Positions 1 to 7,352 of a DNA stretch of 26,447 bases are shown here, one piece after another. Each line of letters begins with the position of its first letter. The first letter of the stretch is position 1. The stretch lies in NCBI GenBank assembly GCA_945872325.1, contig CAMBZY010000004.1:1-26447 (forward strand). The letters run 5' to 3'. This DNA comes from Candidatus Kuenenia stuttgartensis. Lineage in GTDB: Bacteria > Planctomycetota > Planctomycetia > Isosphaerales > Isosphaeraceae. The notes below the pieces were generated by a model that did not search any database, was not told the DNA's origin, and saw only the letters and a program-made list of their open reading frames with translations. The position numbers and the translations under genes were made by a program.

Positions 1-1809
1 AGCCTCAGAACCTAAGAGGGTCTGTTCCAGAGGTTCTGCCAAAGGGCCTTTCAGCCAGCGGTCCACCGGAGCCGAAAATCCCATTTTGGGTCGGTTAAAA
101 ACCTGTTTTGGAACGATATCCTGACACGCCAGTGCAAAGATTCGCTTGCCTTTACCGGACTTGCGATCGATCAGATACGATTCAGGGAATTTTCCAAGAG
201 TTTCAAACAATCGATGATCCAGGAATGGCGATCGGCATTCCAGAGAATGCGCCATGGTGGCAATATCTACTTTGAACATCAAATCGCCGGCGAGATAGCC
301 CGCCGGACCTGTGTCGAAGCATTGAGATTGTCTGACCAATGGCCGGGTGCTGGCCGAGCTGATTCCTGAGTAGATCAATTCGATAGGGTCGGGGCTTGTT
401 GCGGATAATTCCGAAGCGGAGACGAGTTGATCGAGAGCTTCCGGCTTATAAAGCTCGATTCGAGCCGCTTCGTCCCATGAAACAAGCCATTTGGAGACAA
501 GTTGCAATCGGGTGAGCCTGAGCGATTGTAAAAAGCTCTTGATCCGTCGGCCACGCGTTTTAGCCCGACTGGAACTTGGTATCCGGTTGGCGAGTGGACC
601 GCTCAGGAATTGAATGATCTGATCTGGAAGACTCTGGCGAATCCTGTCGGCTAATGCAATCGCACGATAACGGTCGTATCCAAGGGCTAATTCATCGCCG
701 CCGTCGCCGGAAAGCACCACTTTCACATGTCTGGATGTCTCGCGGGCCAGAAGCCATGTTGGTAAGGCAGAATTGTCGGCCAGGGGTTCGTCGTAGGCAG
801 ATGAGAGTTGCTGAAGTGTTTCCCAGGCATTGAAATCGACTCGGATTGTGGTGTGATTTGCACCCAGAGATTGGGCAAACGCTTCAGCCTGTGGCGATTC
901 ATCGAATCGGGTATCGTCAAATGCAACTGAAAAACTGCGCAGCGGCTCCTTGGAAACTCTGGCCGATAGCCCGGCAATGATTGACGAGTCGATACCTCCT
1001 GAGAGAAATACGCCTACCGGCACATCAGCGACATTCTGCTCAGTCACGGCTTCATTTAAAATGCCTCTGAATTGATCGACGGCTTTTGCGAGTGGAATCT
1101 GAGCGGAATCTTCGGTTTCAGACCAGTTCATTGACCAATAAGGTTCCACCTTCATGCAATTGTTTTGATAGGTGGCATAATGACCGGGCGGTAATTTATA
1201 AACGTCTTGATAGATGGTCAATGGAGCTGGCACATAACCAAATGCAAGATATTGGTCGAGTGCAATTGGGCTGATCTGCGGGTGCCAATCGGGGTCAGAG
1301 GCTCTGAGAGCTTTTAATTCACTGGCGAAATGCAATTGTCCAGAAGCGGTTTTGCGATAGACCAAAGGCTTCTGGCCGAACCGGTCGCGGCCCAGAACGA
1401 GCCGTTTTTTCGATGAATCCCAAACGGCGATGGCGAACATCCCGCGCAGGCGGGCGAACATGCCCGTGGCATCTTCTTCGTAAAGATGGGGCAGGCAGGC
1501 GGTATCGCCGCGACCGGTCAGGCAGTGGCCTTGGGCCTGAAGGCGGTGGTGCAATTCGGGGAAATTATAAATCTCTCCGTTAAAGACCAGATGAACGGTT
1601 TGATCTTCATTTGAGGCGGGTTGATGGCCGCCGGAGATATCCAGAATGGCCAGTCGCCTGAACCCGAAAGCGGCGTTGCCGGAAGGGTCGTGCCAGAAGG
1701 CCTGTTCGTCGGGCCCGCGAGGCGCGATGGCGAGCGTCATCGCGGCCAGAGTTGCTTGCGAGCGTTCCGAACAGGCATCAGGGCCAACAATTCCGGCGAT
1801 TCCGCACAT
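1..1809 (-). CDS. asnB: Asparagine synthase (glutamine-hydrolysing) family amidotransferase, C-terminus cut by window edge
   Basis: The reading frame stays open from the ATG at 1809 to the window edge (603 codons, no stop), so the last residues are missing. The protein starts MCGIAGIVG; Cys2 is the class II glutamine amidotransferase nucleophile. The N-terminal glutaminase domain continues with RGPDE and FNGEIYNF. The C-terminal synthetase domain carries the ATP-pyrophosphatase loop SGGIDSS at about residues 270-276, followed by LSGDGGDE. The family releases ammonia from glutamine and transfers it to an adenylylated carboxylate, aspartate in true AsnB. The start is fixed by the catalytic cysteine. 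It lies 36 bp downstream of the alkaline phosphatase gene on the same strand, so the two may be co-transcribed. Many relatives sit in polysaccharide clusters and act on other substrates, so asparagine synthesis is likely but not proven. Confidence 0.93.
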   Translation of the reverse strand, partial: MCGIAGIVGPDACSERSQATLAAMTLAIAPRGPDEQAFWHDPSGNAAFGFRRLAILDISGGHQPASNEDQTVHLVFNGEIYNFPELHHRLQAQGHCLTGRGDTACLPHLYEEDATGMFARLRGMFAIAVWDSSKKRLVLGRDRFGQKPLVYRKTASGQLHFASELKALRASDPDWHPQISPIALDQYLAFGYVPAPLTIYQDVYKLPPGHYATYQNNCMKVEPYWSMNWSETEDSAQIPLAKAVDQFRGILNEAVTEQNVADVPVGVFLSGGIDSSIIAGLSARVSKEPLRSFSVAFDDTRFDESPQAEAFAQSLGANHTTIRVDFNAWETLQQLSSAYDEPLADNSALPTWLLARETSRHVKVVLSGDGGDELALGYDRYRAIALADRIRQSLPDQIIQFLSGPLANRIPSSSRAKTRGRRIKSFLQSLRLTRLQLVSKWLVSWDEAARIELYKPEALDQLVSASELSATSPDPIELIYSGISSASTRPLVRQSQCFDTGPAGYLAGDLMFKVDIATMAHSLECRSPFLDHRLFETLGKFPESYLIDRKSGKGKRIFALACQDIVPKQVFNRPKMGFSAPVDRWLKGPLAEPLEQTLLGSEA

Positions 1810-1845
1810 ATGAAGAAAGTGACCGCCGTTTAGAAAGAGGTTGTA

Positions 1846-3645
1846 TCAGGGCTTGGCAGGATTTTCGCGAGCGTCCACCTTACCGGCCGCATGGCCAGCC
1901 AGAGCGGGGAGGTCGTCGATGACCAGATAGTGGCCGTGGTCGGCGGTGACGATCATGGCGGAATCGTTCCAGTTGGAATTCTTCTCCACCCAGTCGATGA
2001 TGACCTGAATGGCCTCTTCGCCAGAATAGACGGCGCCGATGGCGCTGTCCAGATTATTGTCGTGGAGCGCGAAATCGACATCGCCGGCTTCCACAAAAAG
2101 AGCGAACGGCTTGCCCTTCTCAGCGGTCAGAACCTTGAGCGAGGCACGAGTCATGTCGGCCAGGGTCGGGTTCTCTTTGAGGTCGGCATCGGTATATTTC
2201 TGAGGGCCACGCATGCCCGGAGCAGGCGTGTAATCAGAGTTGGTGGTGCGATAAGGCAGGTTGCCGTATTGCGTTCCAAAAACGCCAAACAAACGCTTGC
2301 CGGTTTTGGCAGCCTGTTCGGCAGCATTTGCCAGAATCGTTTTGCCTGACTGATTTTGGGTCCGTTCCACTACGACATAATTGCCGCCGTTTTTGACATC
2401 CACAGAGTGCTTGTCGGCGTTGGCCAGATAGCGGGTTCCATCGCCTGCATTCACGCCTTGATCCTTGACGTGCTGAAAGCGGGTCTCGGATTTGGTCACT
2501 CCAGAGCCCAGAACCACGTCCAGGCCGGGCAGGTGTTCGCCCTGTTCGTTGTGAGCGATGACGGACTTGATCCCGAGCATTTCGCGGGCAATATCCTGGT
2601 AGTCGTCGCGAAACACGTTTCGGGTGTAAGTAGCGGCTGGTGAAGCATGATCGAATGGTACGCTTGTGGCCGTTCCCAGCTTCCAGCCCTGCTTCTGGAG
2701 GTCGTGCCACAAGGTCCTCACAGCCTTCCCGTCAGGGCCAATATTCAGGCTGTTGTTATACGACTTGATCCCATTGAAAATCGACGCCGCCGAGGTGCTG
2801 GAATCGGTAAAGGCATGAATCGCCCGCCCCGCTTTGGCGATGTTGGCCTTCTCTTCAGGGCTCCCACCGCCCTTGAGATATCCGGGGAGTTGGGCAGCCA
2901 AAGGGCCGTTGTCCCAGGGAGTTTCGCCAGCGATCAGGGGGTCGTATCCGCCACGAACGACGTCGGGGGCGAACTCGAAAGTCTGCTTGTCGACATTCAC
3001 ATTCGAAGCATCATCGTGGCTTGGGCTGGTGACGTAAAAGCCATACTGGGCAGTGCTTCTGTTGTTCACAGGGGCCTGGTAATCCTGGAAGATCAGGCCA
3101 GAGCCTTTCCCGGATGTATAGATCGAGCCTGATTTGGCCACAGCGGCCGCCTGAGTGGTGTTCCAGTCCATCCCATCAAACCAGACGATGAACATGTGCT
3201 TAACGCCACGGGCAATGGCATCTTTCTGGACTTTATAGAGGTCGGTCTGGTCGAAATATTCCGCCTTGGGGTTGGTCGTGTTGGGGGCATCGTAGCCGTA
3301 AAGGGCCTTGACCCTGGCAGAGTCGCGGTAGAGGCTGTTGGGGCCTGAGACGTCTCCAAGCTGGATCCTGGAACCAAACGCATAGACTGGAATCAGTCGA
3401 TTGGAGTGTGTCCCGTGATTGCTGTAAACATCGCCAGAGCCTTGGGATCCGAAGTGCCAGGTGCGAGCCTTTTTAGCTTTTTTTGTGGTGATGGCATCAG
3501 TTTGAAGGGCGTTGACAGGGTCGTTCGATATGGCTGATTTTGGCGAATCTTGAGCGATGATGGAGAGGAATGAAACGCAGGAGATCAATCCTGAGCCGAG
3601 AGTGAGCAGCAGGGATCGTGACTTGGAGCGACGTGAATCAGCCAT
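1846..3645 (-). CDS. Secreted alkaline phosphatase (PhoA superfamily)
   Basis: 599 residues. The N-terminus has basic residues followed by a hydrophobic stretch (about residues 11-30), which looks like a signal peptide, so the enzyme is probably exported. Alkaline phosphatase superfamily landmarks are present in order: FDGMD around Asp157, a TDSS motif with the presumed phosphorylated serine at 282, a DHASPAA segment near 332-338, GDVDFALHD with Asp523 and His528, and TADHGH with Asp569 and His570. These match the two-zinc site of phosphomonoesterases that release phosphate from organic esters. The chain ends 29 residues after the DH pair, and the last zinc-ligand histidine of E. coli PhoA (in an HTG motif) has no clear counterpart; His584 is a possible substitute. 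It precedes the asnB-like gene by 36 bp. Confidence 0.88.
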   Translation of the reverse strand: MADSRRSKSRSLLLTLGSGLISCVSFLSIIAQDSPKSAISNDPVNALQTDAITTKKAKKARTWHFGSQGSGDVYSNHGTHSNRLIPVYAFGSRIQLGDVSGPNSLYRDSARVKALYGYDAPNTTNPKAEYFDQTDLYKVQKDAIARGVKHMFIVWFDGMDWNTTQAAAVAKSGSIYTSGKGSGLIFQDYQAPVNNRSTAQYGFYVTSPSHDDASNVNVDKQTFEFAPDVVRGGYDPLIAGETPWDNGPLAAQLPGYLKGGGSPEEKANIAKAGRAIHAFTDSSTSAASIFNGIKSYNNSLNIGPDGKAVRTLWHDLQKQGWKLGTATSVPFDHASPAATYTRNVFRDDYQDIAREMLGIKSVIAHNEQGEHLPGLDVVLGSGVTKSETRFQHVKDQGVNAGDGTRYLANADKHSVDVKNGGNYVVVERTQNQSGKTILANAAEQAAKTGKRLFGVFGTQYGNLPYRTTNSDYTPAPGMRGPQKYTDADLKENPTLADMTRASLKVLTAEKGKPFALFVEAGDVDFALHDNNLDSAIGAVYSGEEAIQVIIDWVEKNSNWNDSAMIVTADHGHYLVIDDLPALAGHAAGKVDARENPAKP

Positions 3646-3757
3646 TTCGAGAGTTTCCAGATGAGAAAATGGGTATGAGACAAGGCCTTTGAGAATCGAA
3701 TCTGAACGAGTTCTCCCTGAGGATATCCGATTCTGTCCTGAAAAGAGTCAAGGATTC

Positions 3758-3786
3758 AATATAAGAGCGATGAAGATTTTGTGAAG
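3758..3786 (-). promoter_or_regulatory. Possible activator-dependent promoter of the alkaline phosphatase gene
   Basis: Read on the - strand, a TATATT -10 candidate (3763-3758) lies 17 nt from CTTCAC (3786-3781), which is a poor -35. The segment CTTCACA-AAAT-CTTCATC upstream of the -10 has two similar 7-mers separated by 4 nt, the spacing used by PhoB boxes, although the bases match the E. coli consensus poorly. A weak -35 replaced by an activator site would suit a phosphate-regulated phosphatase. This is inference only. Confidence 0.25.
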
Positions 3787-3869
3787 CACACAAACAGGGA
3801 GACGGCCACCCGTCTTCTACTCGCGAATTCCTGGCAATCTCAACCCTAAAACCCCAAAATCTTTGGCCC

Positions 3870-3899
3870 ATCCGCGGCCATCCGTGTTGATCCGTGGCA
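3870..3899. repeat. Three tandem 10-bp ATCCG units (dispersed-repeat style)
   Basis: Three successive decamers start with ATCCG: ATCCGCGGCC, ATCCGTGTTG and ATCCGTGGCA, exactly 10 bp apart, about one helical turn. From memory, similar CACGGAT/ATCCGTG strings are scattered through intergenic regions of Planctomycetota and Verrucomicrobiota genomes, with no settled function. Only one copy is in this window, so its dispersed nature cannot be shown here. Confidence 0.6.
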
Positions 3900-3955
3900 A
3901 ACGGCTTCCGAACCAATAAAAACCGTCTGCCCTACTCTGTCGAACCCACATATGC

Positions 3956-3985
3956 TTGACTTCAGGTGTCTAAAGAGCATACACT
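3956..3985 (+). promoter_or_regulatory. Sigma-70-like promoter for the VWA/thioredoxin genes
   Basis: TTGACT (3956-3961; 5 of 6 to consensus), an 18-nt spacer, and TACACT (3980-3985; 4 of 6). It points toward the VWA gene 64 bp downstream. The decamer GCATACACTT covering the -10 recurs exactly upstream of hemL at 7353-7362, which suggests a shared promoter style. Confidence 0.5.
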
Positions 3986-4049
3986 TAGGCAGATTAACTT
4001 ACAGTTTTAGACCCGCATCGTATCCAGATATTCTCAGGCGACCGCACCC

Positions 4050-4853
4050 ATGAAGACCGGGCCAGATTCGATAATGCCGGATGACGACGATGCGATTGAT
4101 GTTGATTTCTCACCATCCTCAGATCGAGTCGGATTTCAGCCTTCCAAGACTCATCTCGGACAGGTGGTGTTTGATCCTCTGGCTCAGGCATCGCCTGAAG
4201 ACCTTTTCGCCGCCGTTGAATTTGCTGATAACCCTGAGCCACGCTGCCCTTGCGTACTGGTCGTAGATACCTCCGGATCGATGGCCGGCCTGCCGATCGA
4301 CCAACTGAATCAAGCCCTTAAACAGTTTGTCAAAGAAGTGACTGGCGATTCTCTGGCCGCCAAAAGGCTCGAACTGGCTGTGGTTTCATGCGGCGGTGAT
4401 GTGCGTGTGGCACACGACTTCGCCACTGTCGGTCACTTCGTGCCTCCGATTCTGATGGCAGGTGGAGATACGCCTTTGGGTGAGGCTGTGGAGCGGGCCC
4501 TCGATCTGATCGACAACCGGAAGCGGAATTATCGACTCGGCGGAGTCTCTTACTATCGGCCCTGGCTGATCTTACTGACGGACGGGGCTCCTACCGACGA
4601 CATGCGACAGGCGGCCCGAAGGCTTCATGAATCTGAGGCGACGAAAAGTCTTGTGGCTTTTTGCTTTGGAACGGATACATTTGACAAGGAACGGATGGCC
4701 AAAGTTTTCCCAAGGGCGCCTCTGACCATGCGTGGAGCCCGATACCGCGAATTCTTCCAGTGGCTGTCAGCCTCCATGGCAAGCGTCTCTCATTCGCGAC
4801 CGGGTGATCGTCTGCAACTCCAGAAGCCATCAGATGATTGGGTGATCGACTGA
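4050..4853 (+). CDS. von Willebrand factor type A domain protein (TerY/YegL-like)
   Basis: 267 residues with no signal peptide or membrane segment, so probably cytoplasmic. After an acidic N-terminus (about residues 1-60) a single VWA domain fills the chain. The metal-ion adhesion site is intact: DTSGSM with Asp73, Ser75 and Ser77, Thr141 in GGDTPLG, and Asp178 in LLTDGAPT. Such domains bind a divalent cation and a protein ligand. The compact single-domain layout and the LPIDQLNQAL segment resemble TerY/YegL proteins, which occur in stress or tellurium-type systems, but no Ter genes are nearby. An ATG at 4074 (MPDDDD) is an alternative start; neither start has a clear Shine-Dalgarno site. A thioredoxin-like gene follows after 48 bp. 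Molecular partner unknown. Confidence 0.8.
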   Translation: MKTGPDSIMPDDDDAIDVDFSPSSDRVGFQPSKTHLGQVVFDPLAQASPEDLFAAVEFADNPEPRCPCVLVVDTSGSMAGLPIDQLNQALKQFVKEVTGDSLAAKRLELAVVSCGGDVRVAHDFATVGHFVPPILMAGGDTPLGEAVERALDLIDNRKRNYRLGGVSYYRPWLILLTDGAPTDDMRQAARRLHESEATKSLVAFCFGTDTFDKERMAKVFPRAPLTMRGARYREFFQWLSASMASVSHSRPGDRLQLQKPSDDWVID

Positions 4854-4901
4854 TCCCCTGCCCTTCAAAAAAATCTCCAAAAACAGGATCGAAAAAGTAC
4901 G

Positions 4902-5477
4902 ATGATTGATTGGCGTATACACTTTGAAACCGGCCTGAAATACGCTGACTTTCTTAAGAAATATGGCTCAGAACTGCATCATCAGAGATGGAGGTCGAAC
5001 TTGGACGCCATCACTCTGACCGACCATCAGAAAACCGTTTTGAGCAGTTTCAAGCGTCACATGAAGGTTTTTTGTCTCTCAGGCACCTGGTGCGGCGATT
5101 GTGCAAGCCAGTGTCCGATTTTTGAACACATCGTTCAGGCAGCCCCTGAAGGCCTGATTGATCTGCGATATGTGGACAGGGATGCGGTTTCGCCTGATCT
5201 TGGCCCATGGATCAAAATCAACGGTGGCCAGCGTGTACCGGCCCTGATCTTTATCAGCGAAGACAATTTTGAAGTGGCTCGATACGGCGAAAAAACGCTG
5301 GCCAAGATTCGCGATGAAGCGGCTAAACTCGACGGAACTTCTTGCTCACTGGGCTTTGCCAACAGCGTTGCCGACAACCTCAGGGCCGCAGTGGTCGCCG
5401 AATGGGTCGACCAGTTTGAGCGTGCCCAACTCATCCTCAGGCTCTCGGCCCGGTTACGTGAAAAATACGGAGATTGA
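4902..5477 (+). CDS. Thioredoxin-family protein with WCGDC active site
   Basis: 191 residues. A hydrophobic strand (KVFCLSGTW) leads into WCGDC, with redox cysteines at 64 and 67, and a cis-proline motif follows at RVPALIF (Pro113). These are the marks of a thioredoxin fold. The WC(G/P)DC signature and the helical N-terminal region of about 50 residues point to the Thioredoxin_9 type and not classical TrxA. No signal peptide is visible, so the likely site is the cytoplasm, with a role in thiol-disulfide exchange; the substrate is unknown. An extra cysteine at 71 and one at 148 could take part. It lies 48 bp after the VWA gene and is probably co-transcribed with it. Confidence 0.85.
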   Translation: MIDWRIHFETGLKYADFLKKYGSELHHQRWRSNLDAITLTDHQKTVLSSFKRHMKVFCLSGTWCGDCASQCPIFEHIVQAAPEGLIDLRYVDRDAVSPDLGPWIKINGGQRVPALIFISEDNFEVARYGEKTLAKIRDEAAKLDGTSCSLGFANSVADNLRAAVVAEWVDQFERAQLILRLSARLREKYGD

Positions 5478-5513
5478 CTGGCCCTAAGTAACGGGCTGGA
5501 AACAACTTCCGCT

Positions 5514-5577
5514 TTTCTAGCCGATCTTGGCGATAGCCCCGGTTGGGTTCGATACGCGGAACCGGGGCAAGCGCCAA
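5514..5577. repeat. Repeat element copy 1 with long inverted repeat
   Basis: Positions 5514-5543 match 5664-5693 at 25 of 30 bases. Within this copy, 5527-5544 and 5560-5577 form an inverted repeat of 18-nt arms with two mismatches, centred on GCCCCGGTT / AACCGGGGC (9 perfect pairs), around a 15-nt loop. It looks like a mobile or palindromic intergenic repeat of the REP type. Confidence 0.6.
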
Positions 5578-5605
5578 GTCCTGATAGATAAAACCAATTT
5601 TATGT

Positions 5606-5627
5606 AGGGTGGGATGAATCCCACCCT
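5606..5627. repeat. Perfect 22-bp inverted repeat
   Basis: AGGGTGGGAT, GA, then ATCCCACCCT: 10-nt perfect arms around 2 nt (in practice 9 pairs and a 4-nt loop). It sits between the two copies of the CTAGCC repeat, in the spacer of two convergent genes. The next bases are CTTCCAG and not a T-run, so a classical terminator is unlikely; a dispersed palindrome or a weak bidirectional terminator are alternatives. Confidence 0.6.
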
Positions 5628-5663
5628 CTTCCAGTGCCCACTCAAGCCTAAAAATGGGGCGAT

Positions 5664-5693
5664 TTTCTAGCCGGTTCTCGCGCTAGCCCCGGT
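5664..5693. repeat. Repeat element copy 2 (partial)
   Basis: Direct partial copy of 5514-5543 (25 of 30 identical), sharing TTTCTAGCCG at the left and TAGCCCCGGT at the right. The matching right arm of the inverted repeat found in copy 1 is degraded here. Confidence 0.55.
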
Positions 5694-5741
5694 GAATTGG
5701 TTGGCGTTAAAAACTTGTCCTGAACCACTTAGCCATCCGGT

Positions 5742-6122
5742 TCAATGATCAGCGTAACGACTTCTCCAGCCGTTCATTACAGCCACTTCTTCAGGGCTGA
5801 GCTCGCTGGTGGGCATTTCGGCAGGGTCGTCCATACGGGTGTTTTCAGGAGCAGGTACAGGCACGGTCCGGCCACAGTCCGGGCAACGACCATGCGACGG
5901 CATCGCGGCTTTTGCGATCACTTTCAGGCGTCGGCCACAGGGACAGAAGAATCGAACGAACCCATCAGATTTCTTGGGGCTCTCCAGAGGCTGTTTTTCC
6001 GAAGAGCTGATCCGAACACGAATCCGAGAGCCGCACCGATGGCACAAGACTTTGACGGTATCGGCCCCGGGAGCCGGTTCAAACAGAACTTCATTCCCAC
6101 ACCTGCATTTGACTTTTGACAT
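5742..6122 (-). CDS. Small double zinc-ribbon protein
   Basis: 126 residues from the ATG at 6122. This start is chosen because an AGG of SD type (TTCAGGTTGAAA) sits directly upstream and because the first zinc motif begins at residue 6; a longer frame back to 6209 adds 29 residues without such support. Two similar ribbons are visible. The first has Cys6-x-Cys8 and Cys27-x2-Cys30; the second has Cys60-x-Cys62 and Cys80-x2-Cys83, suggesting an internal duplication. Each would bind one zinc. The C-terminal part (about 88-126) is proline-rich, then acidic. Cytoplasmic, with a role in nucleic-acid or protein contact possible but not shown. I recognise no named family. Confidence 0.72.
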   Translation of the reverse strand: MSKVKCRCGNEVLFEPAPGADTVKVLCHRCGSRIRVRISSSEKQPLESPKKSDGFVRFFCPCGRRLKVIAKAAMPSHGRCPDCGRTVPVPAPENTRMDDPAEMPTSELSPEEVAVMNGWRSRYADH

Positions 6123-6221
6123 TTTCAACCTGAATCCATTGCTGAGACCATTCGCCAATAACCCTTGATTCAAGAGTAGTTTAGCATGTTCTGAACAGGT
6201 GTGAAACAATCGGATTCGGGG

Positions 6222-6377
6222 ATGTTCATTCTTTGCATCACGAACTGGTGTTTTGCGAATCCCGTCCGGTTTTGGAATAATGATTCAGATACGAGAGAAA
6301 ATCCACATCCTCTAGCAGAACCGCCGGGTGGGTTTCATCCACTTGAGCGAAAACGTGCGGAGCCACGCCAGATATGA
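6222..6377 (+). CDS. Possible small ORF overlapping the larE start (51 codons)
   Basis: An ATG at 6222, preceded directly by CGGGG, opens a 51-codon frame whose TGA (6375-6377) overlaps the larE start as ATGA. That arrangement often indicates translational coupling. The peptide (MFILCITNWCFANP...) has a short hydrophobic, cysteine-containing start but resembles nothing I know, and the GGGG lies too close to the ATG for an ideal ribosome site. It may be chance. Confidence 0.2.
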   Translation: MFILCITNWCFANPVRFWNNDSDTRENPHPLAEPPGGFHPLERKRAEPRQI

Positions 6378-7252
6378 CGACCAACGCCTGGACCGATCCT
6401 GAACTCGTCGCCAAACGCGACCGACTTGTCGAACTCATCCGATCCTATGGTCGGGTGGCCGTCGCCTATTCCGGCGGGGTGGACAGCACTGTCGTCGCCC
6501 AAGCCGCTTTTGAGGCACTTGGCGATCACTCAATCGCCGTCACTGCTGTTTCCGATAGCCTGGCCGCTGGCGAGCTTGAAGAAGCACAAGCCCTTGGCCG
6601 ACAGATCGGGATCCGCCATAGAGTCATCAGAACCGAAGAATTTGCAGACCCGAATTATCTTCGTAACAACCCTGACCGCTGTTACTTCTGCAAAAGTGAG
6701 CTCTACGGAAGACTCTCCGGCCTGCTCAACCATCTCGACGCCGACGTAATCGTCTCAGGCGCTAATACGGACGATGCCGGCGACCACCGCCCGGGCATGC
6801 GTGCCGCATCAGAAAACAACGTCCGCCACCCGCTCCAGGAATGCTCGCTCAGCAAGGCCGACGTCCGCGACCTCGCCAAAGCCTGGGGCCTGCCCACCTG
6901 GGATAAACCCGCCACGCCGTGCCTCTCGAGCCGGATTGCTTATGGCGAAGTCGTGACTCCTGAAAAGGTTAGGATGATCGACGAAGGCGAACAGTGGCTC
7001 CGCGAACGCGGCCTGCGCGTCTGTCGCGTCCGTTATCACAAGGGCGACCTTGCCAGAGTCGAGATTCCGCTCGATGATCTACCCGCCTTCGCTGCCCCCG
7101 AGGTTCGCCTGGAACTCGTCAAAGTCTTCCGTGAACTTGGGTTTAAGTACGTCACACTTGACCTCGAAGGGTTTCGCTCCGGCTCGAACAACGCCGTGGT
7201 CCCAACCGACTTGCTTCAGATCCCTTCAAAGGTTCTGAACTATAAGAGTTAA
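6374..7252 (+). CDS. larE: ATP-dependent sacrificial sulfur transferase LarE
   Basis: 292 residues. The ATP-pyrophosphatase loop SGGVDS is at 33-38, followed by the LarE motifs SGANTDD (128-134), WDKPATPCLSSRI (176-188) and the C-terminal FRSGSNN. LarE adenylylates and sulfurates a pyridinium dicarboxylate adenine nucleotide to build the nickel-pincer cofactor of lactate racemase-type enzymes. Cys183, in PCLSSR, is at the position of the sulfur-donating cysteine. Cys103 and Cys106 (RCYFC) are also present; three-cysteine forms in other organisms carry an iron-sulfur cluster in place of sacrificing the cysteine, so this may be such a form. No larA, larB or larC lies in the window. The start fits the usual short N-terminus; a GGAG lies about 11 nt upstream. 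Confidence 0.92.
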   Translation: MTTNAWTDPELVAKRDRLVELIRSYGRVAVAYSGGVDSTVVAQAAFEALGDHSIAVTAVSDSLAAGELEEAQALGRQIGIRHRVIRTEEFADPNYLRNNPDRCYFCKSELYGRLSGLLNHLDADVIVSGANTDDAGDHRPGMRAASENNVRHPLQECSLSKADVRDLAKAWGLPTWDKPATPCLSSRIAYGEVVTPEKVRMIDEGEQWLRERGLRVCRVRYHKGDLARVEIPLDDLPAFAAPEVRLELVKVFRELGFKYVTLDLEGFRSGSNNAVVPTDLLQIPSKVLNYKS

Positions 7253-7295
7253 AAGCACTTAGCGGTGTACTGAGGCTGGTGACACAGAAGAATCA

Positions 7296-7316
7296 GGCGG
7301 CGCTAAAAACGTCGCC
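7296..7316 (+). other. Hairpin after larE
   Basis: GGCGGCG and CGTCGCC (one mismatch) flank the loop CTAAAAA, 43 nt past the larE stop. No T-run follows, so at best it is a weak terminator or an mRNA end-protecting stem. Confidence 0.35.
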
Positions 7317-7352
7317 GATTCCACATCTAAGATCAATCGAAATCGATAGATG

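Larger units (their letters stand above)
3646..4049. other. 404-bp intergenic region between divergent genes
   Basis: This stretch separates the alkaline phosphatase (- strand) from the VWA protein (+ strand). It holds a candidate phosphatase promoter near 3758-3786, a tandem ATCCG repeat at 3870-3899 and a good sigma-70-like promoter at 3956-3985. I see no convincing gene. An open frame on the - strand (3638-3916) mostly translates the repeat and has no protein character. Confidence 0.6.
5478..5741. other. 264-bp repeat-rich spacer between convergent genes
   Basis: This gap lies between the ends of two convergent genes (thioredoxin-like and zinc-ribbon). It contains two copies of a CTAGCC...CTAGCCCCGG-type element and one perfect palindrome. 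I see no gene, and no hairpin followed by a clear T-run. Confidence 0.6.

Noticed and set aside
1891..3132. Long + strand open frames over the alkaline phosphatase gene
   Set aside because: They are antisense shadows of a gene with clear catalytic motifs and have no recognisable protein features.
3638..3916. 92-codon frame on the - strand upstream of the phosphatase
   Set aside because: Much of it translates the tandem ATCCG repeat and the promoter region, with no domain or ribosome site.
5745..6168. Two + strand frames opposite the zinc-ribbon gene
   Set aside because: The - strand frame has regularly spaced CxC/CxxC pairs and a ribosome site; the + frames have neither.
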